Shown one piece after another: positions 35,954-47,581 of a DNA stretch of 64,000 nucleotides. Within the stretch, counting starts at the first letter, position 1. Every line of letters starts with the position of its first letter. The translations under genes were made by a program, and so were the position numbers. The stretch spans positions 124,001 to 188,000 of the forward strand of contig MU119203.1 in NCBI GenBank assembly GCA_014904845.1, read 5' to 3'. Origin of the DNA: Acephala macrosclerotiorum (lineage: Eukaryota; Ascomycota; Leotiomycetes; Helotiales; Mollisiaceae). The notes beneath the pieces are model-generated. The model was not told the origin of the DNA. It saw nothing but the letters and a program-made list of their open reading frames with translations, and did not search any database.

Positions 35954-36781
35954 ATGCGGCGGAAACATCTTACGAGTACATTCCTCTTTGCTCTGCCTAC
36001 GGCGGATGCGCTCTCCCTTGCGAACTTCCAGCAGATTACTTCGATCCTCATACCATTATCATGTCAGTTGACATACGACAGTCAAATACCAACATGCACG
36101 AAGTCAGATTTCGACGATGGGTGCTCGGCGGGCTGCATATCAGCGTTGAATACGGTAGCACAGAATGTGGTCGATTCATGTGCGTCCATAACAGTGAACT
36201 CCAATACACTGTTAGGCATCGTCAAGAACGGAGGAATAGTGGCAGCTTTATGCCCAACCATAAGCACGACGACCTCGACGCTATTAAAATCGTCTACAAC
36301 ACCAATCGCAGTCAGCCCGGCAGTCTCGGTGACCATACCTACAAATAGTGCAGGAAATACCGGAGGATTGGGGTTGAAGACGACATCAGCTACGACAACT
36401 TCGATACCTGCCACGCAATCGATCGTCAGCACCAGCTCTGAGCATAAGTCAAGCTCGATAGTTTCAGTAACAGTGAAGTCGACTTCTACCAAGACGACAT
36501 CGACATCACCATCTTCCTCTACATCGATAGAATCAGCAGATGGAGGGGTTGGAGGAGGGTCCGCGGCATCAACCACTACCACGAACTCGACATCGAGCTC
36601 CAAGCAAGGGTCTGTAGCGACAAGTACCTCGTCAGCTACATCCAAGCCAGCGGCCGCACCTGATTCCGGGGGCACAGGAGGCGGAAGTCCGTTCGACATC
36701 TCGAGTGGAGCGATTCGAACGGGAGGCGACTCTATGTTAGGAATGGTGATACTAGTCATGGCATGTATCCTGATGCGGTAG
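35954..36781 (+). CDS. secreted Ser/Thr-rich protein with probable GPI anchor
   Basis: This is a single exon of 275 residues. I start at 35954 (MRRKHLTSTFLFALPTADALS) because it gives a signal peptide with basic n-region and hydrophobic core. Residues 22-110 form a cysteine-containing domain (SCQLTYDSQIPTCTKSDF ... GCSAGCISALNTVAQNVVDSC), also ending in a Cys before the linker. From residue 115 on the protein is almost entirely Ser, Thr, Gly and Ala, as in O-mannosylated wall proteins. The C-terminus has a short hydrophobic tail (MLGMVILVMACILM), preceded by small residues, fitting a GPI-attachment signal. This suggests a plasma-membrane- or wall-linked surface protein. A 261-codon frame on the opposite strand is only the mirror of this repetitive coding sequence. 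Confidence 0.72.
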   Translation: MRRKHLTSTFLFALPTADALSLANFQQITSILIPLSCQLTYDSQIPTCTKSDFDDGCSAGCISALNTVAQNVVDSCASITVNSNTLLGIVKNGGIVAALCPTISTTTSTLLKSSTTPIAVSPAVSVTIPTNSAGNTGGLGLKTTSATTTSIPATQSIVSTSSEHKSSSIVSVTVKSTSTKTTSTSPSSSTSIESADGGVGGGSAASTTTTNSTSSSKQGSVATSTSSATSKPAAAPDSGGTGGGSPFDISSGAIRTGGDSMLGMVILVMACILMR

Positions 36782-37409
36782 CAACGAGGGGTCCAGGGGT
36801 GGAATGACTGAGTAATTGACCGATGCTTGAGCAACGGGCAACGAACACGAAGATAATGTTTATACATGAATGTGGCGGAAAGAGAAGGGTAGAAACGGTA
36901 TGAGAACTATCATTAACCTGCATGGTTGGGATTACATACAGGTATATATACAAGTTAGCGAGGCGTTAGGAGCAAGCAAGGTTTTTGGAAAGGGCAGGAC
37001 ATTGCTACGGATGTGATGTGGTGGCATGTAGTTTATATACCATGAATTGTTATGTTGAGGCTGAATACACAAGAGGACAGTACAGACTTGCTTCATGTGC
37101 GTAGTGACGTCTGTCGTATGCCCTGTGATATTTCTACTGCGGAGTCGAAGTTTCGACATTACATTTGAACTCTGGTATGCTCGCTTGTGGATAAATGTCT
37201 TTGGTGTTCAGGATGATTGAAGTGTTTTCATGCTGCAGAAATGTTCTCAACGAAAGTGTTTCTGCATGTCCCTTAAATTTGAAATTACTGTATGACCCGG
37301 TATTTTCATGTGAAACATCCTAACTGAAATTCGTGTTGAAAGTATGTAAGTGCATTGTCCCCTATTACCAATTTCCTAAACCTCTACCATATAAACAAAA
37401 GAAAGAAAT
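36782..37409. other. intergenic region between convergent genes
   Basis: Spacer of 628 bp, AT-rich around 37000-37350, holding the 3' ends of the surface-protein gene and the acyltransferase fusion. No gene seen. Confidence 0.5.
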
Positions 37410-40400
37410 CTAGACAGTGCCTACGCTCCTCTCTCTCCCATCCTCATCATCTCCCACCTCATCAGAACTTATTCTCCTCCTGCTCATGCTCCAAATCTGT
37501 AACCTCAACCATGAAAGCACCCTCAACTCAGTCCTCCCACTAACCCTACTACCCCCTCTCTTCCCGATTCCTTGCCCTTGGCTATCAACAGCAGTCACAC
37601 TCGCATCCCTACCCCTCACACTCCCCTTCCCCTTACTACTCTTCGAACTCCCAGGTCTACTTCCCCCTTTCCCACTCCCCGGACTTCCCTTTTCACTTGT
37701 GGTAGGTCTGACAGTCTCGCTCTCACTCGCACTACTCGCTTCCGGCCCATAAACATTAATATACCCAACACTCAACCCATTCCCATCCTTCTCTTTACCT
37801 TTCCCCTTCCCCAAATCATCTCCCCCATCCTCACCCCCACCCTCCTCGCCTTGCTCAGACATTATCCGCTTCAACTCTCTGCTCTCCCTCGCCTGCTGCA
37901 ATGCAATCTCTCGCACTTCACTAACAGACAACTTAGAAAGCAAAATCATCTCACCCACCACTTCAGCGACTTGGATCGCGCTGTTTCTCGTTATGTTTGT
38001 AGAGGTAGAAGGACTTCTTTTGGATGAGGACTCGCGACGTTTTTGTTGGGCGGCTAGACCGGCGGCTTCGCTTCCGTTGAAGGGGTTGGCGAGGGAATTG
38101 AGGTGAGGGACAGGGAGGGGGATAGGGAGGCCGAAAGAGGAGCGTGTGGAGGCGCGGGGTCGGACGGGGTCGGGTGAGGTGAGGTGGGTCGTGAGGTGGA
38201 GGGATTGTGTGGATTCTCGAGTTTCTCGACGGTGTTTCTTTACTTCCAACCCTCCTCCTTCTTTGTCCTCGTTCTTGGTTTGAGGTTGGAAGGAAGGCTC
38301 TGGTTCCTGCATGACTTCGACTTCTGGGAATGGAGTGAGAGGTAACGAGGTCTGGATCGAGAGACCGGAACGCTGACTCTCCCTTTTGCTAGAAAGGGAA
38401 GAGAATATTGGCTGGGAATAAGTAGAGGTGGCGCTGCGTGCACTTTGTCTCTTCTCGAGTTCGCGGAGGTATTCTAGACCTTTGGAGGAGCGTTCGCTGT
38501 CTCGTTTCTGAGATGTGCTTGGACGGTCTTCGGAGACGGGTTCAAGTTGTGAATTGAGACTAGAGTGCTTGGTTTCGACAGGGATCTCCGTGATTTCGAT
38601 GATGGATTCGGAGAAGTGGGATTTGTGACCTTTTTCTGATTGTGTTTCTGGTGAGGGTTTCTTCTCGTTGGAGTAGTTCGGAGAGCTGTCGAACTTTTTC
38701 TCATTCGTTTTCTCGTTGCTGTCTAAATCTGGAGTTGCGGCTCGCTCTTCGCTGAGAAGATCTTTGCCAAAGGGGAACAAAGTATCTCGTTTTTGTGGTG
38801 GGATTTCGTTTGCGCTTTCCCAGATACTGGCTGTGCAATGCTTGCCAAGTAACTCGACAATTGGGGTCACAATAGGCAAGCTGATGAGCAAAGCGGCGTA
38901 ACAACACACTGCTACGATGAACAGGTTGACGCCGTAGACGAATCCGTGGCTGGATAGGAAGACACAAATCATTGCTCCTAGGGACCAGAAGATGAGGCCA
39001 TGGAAGAGATAGATCGTGAAGATGTGGGGAAAGATTAGTGTTAAAGGTTTGCAGGCGAAGATATTTTGGAAGAAAGGGGAGAGTTCGATGAGCGATTGAA
39101 GACTGAATGCGAATGTTATTCCGTTCAGTCGTGGAATGAAATAGTCGCTCGTTTCCAGTGGGTTGGCTTTGTAAATTGGAAGGCTGGACCATTGATCTGG
39201 GTGAATGCTGTGTTCTGCGTCGATAAAAGAGTAGTTTGCTACTTGGTTGATGGTGTCGATACTCAATGAGAGAATAGTAACAATTCCATAGGTAATTGTC
39301 AAGAAATAGAATAACCAAGGTCGAGAAGAAATGTGTTTCCGATATTTGAACACGATATCGAGGTCCGCGAGGAGGAGTCCGAGCCAGAAATAAGTTCCCC
39401 AAGATGAAGCATACCAGTTAAATAGAACGGCCATGGCATAGTATCCGAAGCGCTTGTACGGGTTCTTGATCTCGCGGATGACCACGACACCGAGAAGGAT
39501 TACCCAAGAGCCTTGCAACTGGATAGGCATGGTCCAGAGTACACCAGTGCAGTAGTTGAATATGATCTGCGGTGCAGCATTGGGGACCAAGTAGACAACC
39601 TCGAGGACCTCAGAAAGAAAATCTCCAAAAGAGTTATATGGAGTTGTGTAAGGCCATGTAGACCAGGTGATTGACGAGAGATATTCGAGCCATGTCGTTG
39701 CCCCGCATTCCATGAGGAAGTACTCGAGCATAGCTACGGCAACGATAGGGATCATCACTGCCAAGTTAGCATAAATAATGGCGAAGCATGAAATCGAGCG
39801 ACTCACCTCGAAAGTTTCGAGTAACAGCTTTCTGGGCAATCCATTCGAGTTCTCCTGCTTTCAAGTACCTCGAGACCAAGAAGCGAGTCGAGCAAGTAAA
39901 GAAAGCACCGATCCAGATTTGATTCATTAGGTAGGGGGTTATAATCTTATTAGCCCAGACTTCGCTGATGTAATGATGAGGCGCGCCAGGAAAAATGACT
40001 GCGGGCACGAAGGTAGAACAGAAATGATCGACAGATACAATAATCGCACACATGGCAGTAAGTCCAGCTAGATATTCGACTCGAGGTTTAGTCGTTAGAG
40101 GCTCTTTCTTATCAGATAATACACTAGGCGGTTTCTCCTCAGCTAAGAGGATAGAAACTCTACGTCCTTTGCCTTTCCCCATCTTGCTGTCGCTGTTCCT
40201 GACTGACTCGATACTTGCTAGTCTAGTGTGAATACCAGTACCGTCCTCGGCCAAGATTCGATCTAGAGGAAGGTTGACCATGGTGGTAGCTCTGCTGTCT
40301 ATCAGAGTGCCAGGCATCGGACTGTCTTTGGTTGTTCCTGACCTGCTATCCCGAGGGGTGCTGGGAACACTACCCTCACCGGACTCTTTCTTCAATGAGG

Positions 40401-41808
40401 TGACGCTCCTAGCAGAACCACCTTATTACCAGAATACAAGCTTTCGGTCGGTCATACCCAGGCTTAGGGAGTGGTTGGTATCTGGTCGAGCACAAGCTGT
40501 TGTACCTGAGGCGAAAGACATCGTCGTCTCAAAGGCGGATTGAGATATGCCAACACTACGCATGTGATTGAGTACTTTTTCTGGGTCATGCCTTAGATCT
40601 TCAGGCTGCAGATATGGCCCGCCGTAGGCTGATATTCGACTAGGATTGCGAGCTCGGAGGTCATCTTCATCATCTTCATCCTGCTCTAGATCTTGTATCG
40701 ACCCATTCTCGTCCTGCTTCTTAGCTCTTAGCTTCGCCAGGATTCGTGGCAGCAAGGTATGTAGCAGGAGAATCGTGGAGTATATGATGCAAACTATAGC
40801 CATCCAGATAGCAACCCATTGAATTGTTGTCCTGGGAGATGCTTGCTTCCAACGTTCAAGTGCTTCGGGAATATGCGGTGTTGATCCTCGCAGTGTCCAA
40901 TCTTCCATCGAGCATTTTGGTGCGGACTGGCATCGGGAATCGTAGTCTTTGTGTCCTTCGGCAGTCATGAGTGACGAGTTGAAGAATAGACGACTGTAAC
41001 CGACATTGGCGACCGCTCCATTCAACGGCGGTCCTTGTTCAGCGTACAAATCACCAGTCGACCAATGTTTCAAAAATATCGGGCAGGGAACGCTCGGCAG
41101 ACTCAAATTGTGACTCGAGGCTGTGCGTGTCAAGGTGCTTCCGATGTACCATCTGATCTCCATTTCAGCCCAATCGATCCGATACTCCGTGTAGTCCCAA
41201 GACGAGATAGAGGTCGTAGAATTTTGACTTATGACACTGAAATTGGCTCCCAAGGCGCGATCCGGGAATTCCTCCCCAATAAGCGTACTCGTCCAGGCCG
41301 TTGCGGGCGTATCTGTGTTCATGACATTCAACTGTATCGACTGGCTGTTGTTGTATTCGAGAACCATAGACACGGAGGACCCGGCACTGTGTGGTCCAGA
41401 TGGTCGAAGTAATGAGCGGAAAGAGCCATACTGAATATCAGAACGGAGTGTTCGAATGCCACCACCATAGACGACGTGATCATGCTCAGGAGGCGAAAGG
41501 ATCAAGTCGAGAGAGCCAGAAGTATTGTTGAGGATAACATTCCTAGCATCTGCTCCTTGCCGGTAAATTGAATTCCAACTCTTCTCATAGTTGTTAGTGT
41601 AAACTTCGGCGCCAAAATCTTGAAGAACCCCAGTTGTCTCATTGAAGTAAATAATGATCGATTCGGTGAAGAGCTGACTGGTCGCAGGGTCTTGGAATCC
41701 GCATGAACAATCCAAATCGCGGGGTAGAAGGCTATGTGTCGAGTCCGCAAAAGTATTCCGGCAAAGACCTGTTATTAAGGCCAACGACAAGAAGCGACGA
41801 GGATGCAT
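37410..41808 (-). CDS. GH16-like lectin domain fused to membrane acyltransferase-3
   Basis: Exons 41808-40506, 40421-39807 and 39757-37410 give about 1421 residues. A signal peptide (MHPRRFLSLALITGL) opens the protein. Residues about 30-300 resemble the concanavalin-A-like fold of GH16 proteins (YRIDWAEMEIRWYIGSTL matches the family's strand around the W-x-x-D/S-x-I-x-W-Y core). A membrane helix follows at about 325-350. The second and third exons encode an acyltransferase-3 membrane domain at about 545-945 with many hydrophobic helices (YLAGLTAMCAIIVSVDHF, SWVILLGVVVIREI, WYASSWGTYFWLGLLLADLD). The rest (945-1421) is polar and disordered. The fusion rests on an 84-nt intron at 40422-40505: the upstream frame otherwise ends in an implausible tail, and the downstream frame has no ATG. 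The GH16 acidic E-x-D-x-x-E motif appears to be absent (here NNSQSIQLNVMN). Probable role: binding and O-acylating an extracellular polysaccharide. Confidence 0.72.
40422..40505 (-). other. inferred intron joining the GH16-like and acyltransferase parts
   Basis: On the minus strand the GTACAACAG donor follows GCCTCAG, and the ATAAG acceptor precedes GTGGTTCT. Splicing yields FASGGSARSVTSLKKESGEG. Without it the first part stops at about 40426, and the second part has no start codon other than TTG. The donor and the branch region are not strong, so this join decides whether there is one gene or two. Confidence 0.65.
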
Positions 41809-42935
41809 TGCCAACGATGCAAACGATGTAAGAAACTTCGAAACTGAAGGTCCGCCTCGAGGACCTCGCCAGATTGCTGAGAGCTTCTGTAAGATCCAGT
41901 GGGATACTTGAGAGAATACTCCAGATCAACTTGTTGACCAAGAAATCTCGCCAAAGACGGGGGAAATTAACGGCTACCAACGTCAGGCTACCCGAGGTCC
42001 ATCATCCGAAAGGAACGAACAGAAATCAAAAACGTCGAGAGCAAGTGAATGAGAGTAGACTCGAAGTGATCATGGATTCCAGAACTGTCTGAGAAAAGCA
42101 AAATGCAGCTGCTATCATAGCAGGGTCTTCACTAGGATCACCTGGTGCCTGATCGTGGCGGTAGCAGAGGCGCTGGATGGAGTACTGTGAAGAAAGACAT
42201 GTTCAGCTTCACAAGCCTCACGTTCACCCATGAACGAAAAAGAAAGCTGTAGGCAATTGTTGTCGATGAAAAATCCGTAATGTTGGTCTGCGGCGAGTTT
42301 GTCCGAATTTGTGCCAAGGCTAAAAATAGCGCGCCAATCCTCAACCTTCCTCGTCCTTGCAACTTCATGCCAAAATCAGCCTCAACCCCCACGACCAGCT
42401 GCTCGCATCCAATCTTCACCAAATCTTCACCAAGCACTTGGCATCCTCCATTTCCATCGCATGAAAGGCCAACAAGCCGAAGCCTGCCCTGATGTATCTC
42501 TGTAGTCTTTTCGAGACCGCCTTCGCCCAGAAGTTCGGGATCTGCTCCACTGCATCCATTCCCGTCCTCGCAGATACCATGTCGCTCCAACCAGAACGAT
42601 GCTATTCGCAGTTCGTTTAATCCCGTTGATACTATAGGTTCCGTGGGTAATGCCAACAATCCTGACAGAGGGGCAATCAATACATGTTGTTTTTATGTGA
42701 ATGTGCGGGTCCGTCGATATCGACTTTTCCAGTGCTCAAGGGAAGTCATGAACTTCAGAGAGCAATTTTTGCTGCAAGCCACGAGAGATTAGCCAGAGTA
42801 GGCAACATGTGTGGCTTCAAGATGGTTGCTACCTTTATCTAGGTGGTTTCCTTGCTTCCGTTCTTCGTCGAGTGAAGCTGCTTCTAATTCTTAATTTGTA
42901 CACTCGTTGCGCTGTTGTCTTTACTCTCATTCATT
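41809..42935. promoter_or_regulatory. shared divergent promoter of the polysaccharide locus
   Basis: The 1127 bp between the starts of the fusion gene (minus) and the glycosyltransferase (plus) hold no convincing gene. A 180-codon minus-strand frame at 42138-42680 starts with TTG and has no domain. The head-to-head arrangement would allow co-regulation; no specific operator is recognised. Confidence 0.5.
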
Positions 42936-44564
42936 ATGGGCATCGATACAATGACCTCTGTTACTGAATTGCCTATAAGCATCTTCGATGATGCGTTAGA
43001 GTCAATAACAGAGCGTTCTCGCACCCAACACCTCCTTACCGGCTTCCGACAGTCACTCGTTAATGTTTCTGCCTTCGTTACGGAATGGACGCCTTTCATG
43101 CTCGTAGCATCATACTACTGGTTCTCTATCTGCCTTTACCTTTTGTTTCCGCCCTGGATCATGGCCATCTTTTGGTACATTTACATGATCTCAAACTTCT
43201 ACATTGCCAGTTCGACAGTGCTTGAGGCCTTCATGAGCATAGCACCAGTTAGAGAGGCGAGGAAAACCATCACCAAAGCTCAGGAAAGTGACTGGAAACT
43301 TCCTACGCCGGATAACGACCTGCCTATCCTGGACCTCTTGATTGTGGCATATCTGCCCAACGAGAAGGATATCATTATGGACCGCGCTCTCTACGCCCTT
43401 GAGAAAATCGCTTACCCTCAACATCTAATCAGAATAAACATTCTCTACAACACCCCACGACCGATCGAGCCTCTCGAGTCACAACTGCACGACCTGACGA
43501 AGAAGTACTCGCATGCCAGAGTGATCAAAGTTCCCGGATCAACGTCAAAGGCTGACAACCTGAACTACTTCTTCACTCTCGGTACTGGTTCCGACATCAT
43601 CGCCATTTTCGATTGCGATCACTATCCTCATCCTAACAATCCGCGATGGGCCGCCGAACGATTTATGTCAGACTCCGCAATCGACATCGTACAAGGACGT
43701 TGCGTGATCTTCAACGCCAATGCCTCGCTTCAAGCGGCCATGATCGCTGTCGAATTCGACAAGATCTACGCAGTATCACACCCTGGACGATCCGCCATGT
43801 GGGGTTTCGGTCTCTTCTGTGGAAGCAACGGATTCTGGCGAACCTCTCTCTTGCGTCGCCTGAGAATGGATAGTTCTATGCTTACTGAGGATATCGATTC
43901 TGCGTTGAGAGCTGTTTCCGAAGGTGCTAAGGCGGTTCATGACATGAATGTGGTTTCGTATGAACTCGCTCCGACACAATGGCCTGCTTTCTGGAAGCAA
44001 CGTCTGCGATGGGCTCAAGGGTGGGCACAAGCATCAACTCGTCATTTAGTCATGTCCTTCAATAAGCCAGCTGAAGGGGTGCGCAAGCGAGATTTTAGAA
44101 CTCGATTTGGGCTTTTCTCTCTGCTTTTCATCAGAGAATGGTCTTATTATCTTGTAACTCAGTACACATGTCTTGTTGTTTCGATGGTTATCACGCAGTT
44201 CCCAAAAACTCCTGGACAGCTTGCTCGTCTGATTTTCTTCCAATTTCCTCTTTCAGAATGGTTCTTCATCATCAGGTAAGAACGAAACCCACTACCGCAA
44301 ACTCAAAGTTAATTCCTGCAGCTTGCTCTGCCTTATTGCTACGCTTTACATTACCAACAGAGTCAGATCCGAGTTCGTTGACCGATGGATGATCGTCGCT
44401 TTCTCGGTCATTTACCCATTTTACTTAGTCCTTGCCGCTACCATTGGTAGGTCTTCGGTGATACAGCCAGAAATTTTCAATTGCTGACGATTCCTCCAGG
44501 TCTGTACGGTCATGCAAGAGCTGTTACAAAATATTCGGCATGGAATCCGACTGCTCGAACTTGA
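42936..44564 (+). CDS. processive family-2 glycosyltransferase (polysaccharide synthase)
   Basis: Exons 42936-44275, 44322-44446 and 44500-44564 give about 509 residues. The introns (46 and 53 nt) are in frame. The upstream in-frame codons lack an ATG, so 42936 (MGIDTMTSV) is the start. Two or three membrane helices at about residues 45-95 precede the cytosolic GT2 domain. Its signatures are all present: LDLLIVAYLPNE at about 130, SKADNLNYF, FDCDHYPHP (DxD, 226-228), TED at 317-319 and QRLRW at 355-359. Three or four C-terminal helices should form the export channel. The protein belongs with fungal GT2 enzymes related to Cps1 and to the GT2 needed for hyphal growth on solid surfaces in wheat pathogens. 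The product polymer is unknown. It is divergent from the acyltransferase fusion and collinear with the downstream acyltransferase. Confidence 0.9.
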
Positions 44565-45716
44565 GCTCAATTTCATTTGAAACACTTCATTGATCCTTCA
44601 TTATTTGTCAAAATAGAGCTTCTTGTACATAGGTTCCTTTTCGCTGTTAAGCGTGTTATGGATAGCGGAGGATATTCTGTAAATTTACATTTGAAGGTAG
44701 GAGGCCTCGATGTTAGATACATATATGCTTATAATGATAATGAATCTTTCGGCTCGCTCTCAGTCTCTTTGCAAAGCTTTGCTCATTGATGTTCAAGTAG
44801 GAATCTAATTCTCAACTTCCCAACTGTTGAGAGTCAGGTCACAAGAAGTCCTTCTCAAATTCGAGCTTCAAGCCCAGATATCCCAGAAAGGCATTTAGCC
44901 ACACCTACCCGTCTGAGCTTCACTTACAATCTTACGAGATCTCCATCTCAGGCATCCAACGCACAGTCATCATCCCCAACGACTAGGAAATCTCCGATCC
45001 CTAATCCGTACCTGCATCGAAGATCTCATTCTCCTCCTAAACTAATAGCCTCACCCGACCTCTTCCCCTGTTGGATCCCTGATAAGATCTCCCTTCAGCT
45101 GAAGATCTCCGCCACTCTTCCCCTTTATGAATGTCACCGCATCAACCAACCAGAACAGTCCTCTTTTTCCCCTCCGAGCCTGTGACCTTGCATCGATGAT
45201 AACGCTGTCGAATTAAGGTACTACTGATTCACTGAAGAAAGACCGTGGCTTTCTAAAAGCAAGAACAGCGACATGATTCACGGTATAACGGTGAAAATCT
45301 CGGTTCTTGGATGCCTATCGGCCCCATGTCTTTGAATAGGGGTCCAAGTGCTTGCATGTTTTGCTTTTCTCGGGTTGATATCTGGTGGCGCTTTCTCAGC
45401 TACGAAACAGCAAACAACACCAAAGATATGCCAATGCATAATTATTGGGTATTATTGTTTTGAGAAGAATGAAATACATTGTTGAGATGCCATCGTTGCA
45501 GATGCAAGAAACCTTTCTTGGGGTATTCTTGGAAGACCTTTCGAGAAGTGATGGGAGGAGATGAAAGGGTTATGTGTTGGAAGAAAAGGAATGATAGGCT
45601 GAGAGGGGGAAGGAGAGGTGAAGTATCGCTTCTCTCTTGAATCTCTTGTCTTTTGGTGTGTGAAGTCAACTTCCCCTTTTCTTAAGATCCGAGCTGTACT
45701 CTCCCTCCCAAGCAAA
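44565..45716. other. intergenic region within the polysaccharide locus
   Basis: Spacer of 1.15 kb between the glycosyltransferase and the second acyltransferase. Short open frames only. No gene was recognised. Confidence 0.5.
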
Positions 45717-47136
45717 ATGGCAACATTCCATCCCGAATTCCACAGCGTGATACCCGAACCAGAACCACGACTTACCCTCATATCCAAAATTATCCTCAAA
45801 CTCCAAACCCTCCGAACCAAAGCATCTCTCCACCCCTCACAAGACTACCTTCTCGGCCTCCGGGGCCTCCTCACAATCCAAGGATTCATCTACACCTTCC
45901 TCCTCGTCTTCGCCCCCGCCGCTGTAAAAGACTCACACAATGACACTGGTCCTGGCACGCAACTATTCCTCCGAAAGACCCTTTCCGTCCTATTCTGGAA
46001 TGCCTCACTCATCTACTCATTCATCATCATCCTCTCCGCACGAAGCATCAGCATCCCATTCATCATCTCCCCAACCTCACTCGTTGTCGCTTCTTCCGTC
46101 TTCCGCCGCTCCGTCCGCCTCTTGATACCAACATTCATCTCCTCCCTCCTTGTCGTAATCTTCTTCTCTGGCGGAAAGAACCACATCCACGATTTCAAAA
46201 ATCTATCAAACAACCACTCCATCGGAATCCCCTACACTCTCCCTGGCTCCGTGGGCTTCTTTAACGCAGTATTTAACCTCTTCTGGGTGACTCGCGATTT
46301 CGCTTCTCAAGCCGGTTCGCGAGCTTTTCCTGGTCAGATGTTATGGATCGTCACACTACTTTACAGCCAGTCTTGGACTGTGTTCATGTCCATGGTGATA
46401 ATACCCTACACACGACCTGTCTGGCGCGTCAAGGCGTGGATATTCTTCATCCTGACAGCTTGGTGGGTACAATCCTGGGCCTGGTTTTCGATAACCGGGC
46501 TGTTTTTAGCGGATGTGAAGATGAATATGGATTTCGAATCAAAGTCTCAAAAAGGACTTCGAATTCTCAAGAGGTGGACGTTGCCGAGTTGGGTCGTGTA
46601 TGGGGTGTGTATGGTGGTGGGATTAATGATGCAATTCTTTTGGGTGGCGTGGAAACCGCAGTTGGCGGAGGGGGAGTTGAAGATTCATGCTGATTTGTAT
46701 GGGAGTGCGGGGTTGAATGAGCATCCGGATTTGAGGCAGCCGCAGGCGAGGATAGACAATTACTTTGTAATTGTGGGGGTGATGGGGTTGCTTGAGACGA
46801 GTGCCTTTTTGCAATTTATCTTCAGCTCGGCGCCGTTGTTGTATCTTGGGAGGAGGAGCTTTGGTGAGTGTTCCTGTCGTTGATGAATTTGATGAAACTT
46901 GGCTGACGAAGGATACGATAGCTTGGTTCCTTACCCAGAGTATCATTATATACTCGGTGGGGATCAAGCTGTTTTTGCACTTGCATAAGAACGGCGTCTC
47001 AGAAACAGGAGCAACAATTGCTTGCTTGCTCGTCTGTGTTTTGACTGTCATCCCAATGGCAGAGGTGTTCTACAGGCTGATCGAGATCCCATCTCAAACA
47101 TTTGCGAGAGTGGCATTTGAGTGGATGAGAGTATGA
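45717..47136 (+). CDS. membrane acyltransferase-3 family protein
   Basis: Exons 45717-46863 and 46922-47136 are joined by a 58-nt intron (GTGAGT donor, GATAG acceptor) and give 453 residues. I chose the start MATFHPEFHSVIPEP because of its CAAAATGG context; the open frame extends upstream to 45618 without good reason to use it. The protein begins its membrane part with DYLLGLRGLLTIQGF, the acyltransferase-3 opening motif (cf. R-G-x-x), and carries about ten hydrophobic helices, including RRSVRLLIPTFISSLLVVIFF, VWRVKAWIFFILTAWWVQSWAWFSITGLFLA and the spliced segment SFAWFLTQSIIIYSVGIKLF. Members transfer acetyl or other acyl groups to sugars or lipids. Its position beside the GT2 and the GH16-like/acyltransferase fusion suggests that it acts on the same polymer. 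Confidence 0.84.
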
Positions 47137-47581
47137 GATACAGAGAGATACCTGACTTAGCTATCCGAGGGAAGATATCTGACCACTTTATTCGGCAGTG
47201 TATATACTTGGACGAGGGATGCACCCCTTGATAACTATATTTTAATGTCATAATAGACCTCTGCTCCGTGCGATATTCCAAGTAGTGAGAACACAACACG
47301 CTAGTTGGGGGTCCGAAGCAGTGTTCACCCCTGACACCAAGCTAAAACCACCTAATTGAGAACGCTCCGGTGCAGCAGATGTTGAAAAGGAAAATAAAAT
47401 ACGAGTCTTGCAGCACTGGCGCAGGAGAGACGTGATGTGTTACGGAATATAAAAACGGAGCAGTAGAACGTAATTGATTTGAAAATATTTAGAAGGAAAT
47501 ACAGTTATGCTATAAAATCCCACTTATCCAGGACAACCTCCTTCGCTCGTGTATCTTCCTTCAGCCAGCGTTCACAGGTGT
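47137..47581. other. intergenic region between convergent genes
   Basis: Spacer of 445 bp with the two 3' regions. No gene seen. Confidence 0.5.

Noticed and set aside
36082..36867. 261-codon minus-strand frame opposite the GPI-type protein
   Set aside because: It mirrors a low-complexity Ser/Thr-rich plus-strand gene that has a signal peptide and anchor signal; the antisense text has no domain.
40422..40505. two separate genes (GH16-like and acyltransferase)
   Set aside because: Provisionally rejected because the second frame lacks an ATG and an in-frame intron links them; the alternative remains open and is stated in the findings.
42138..42680. 180-codon minus-strand frame in the divergent promoter
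   Set aside because: Starts at TTG, no domain, and would overlap the shared promoter; not supported.
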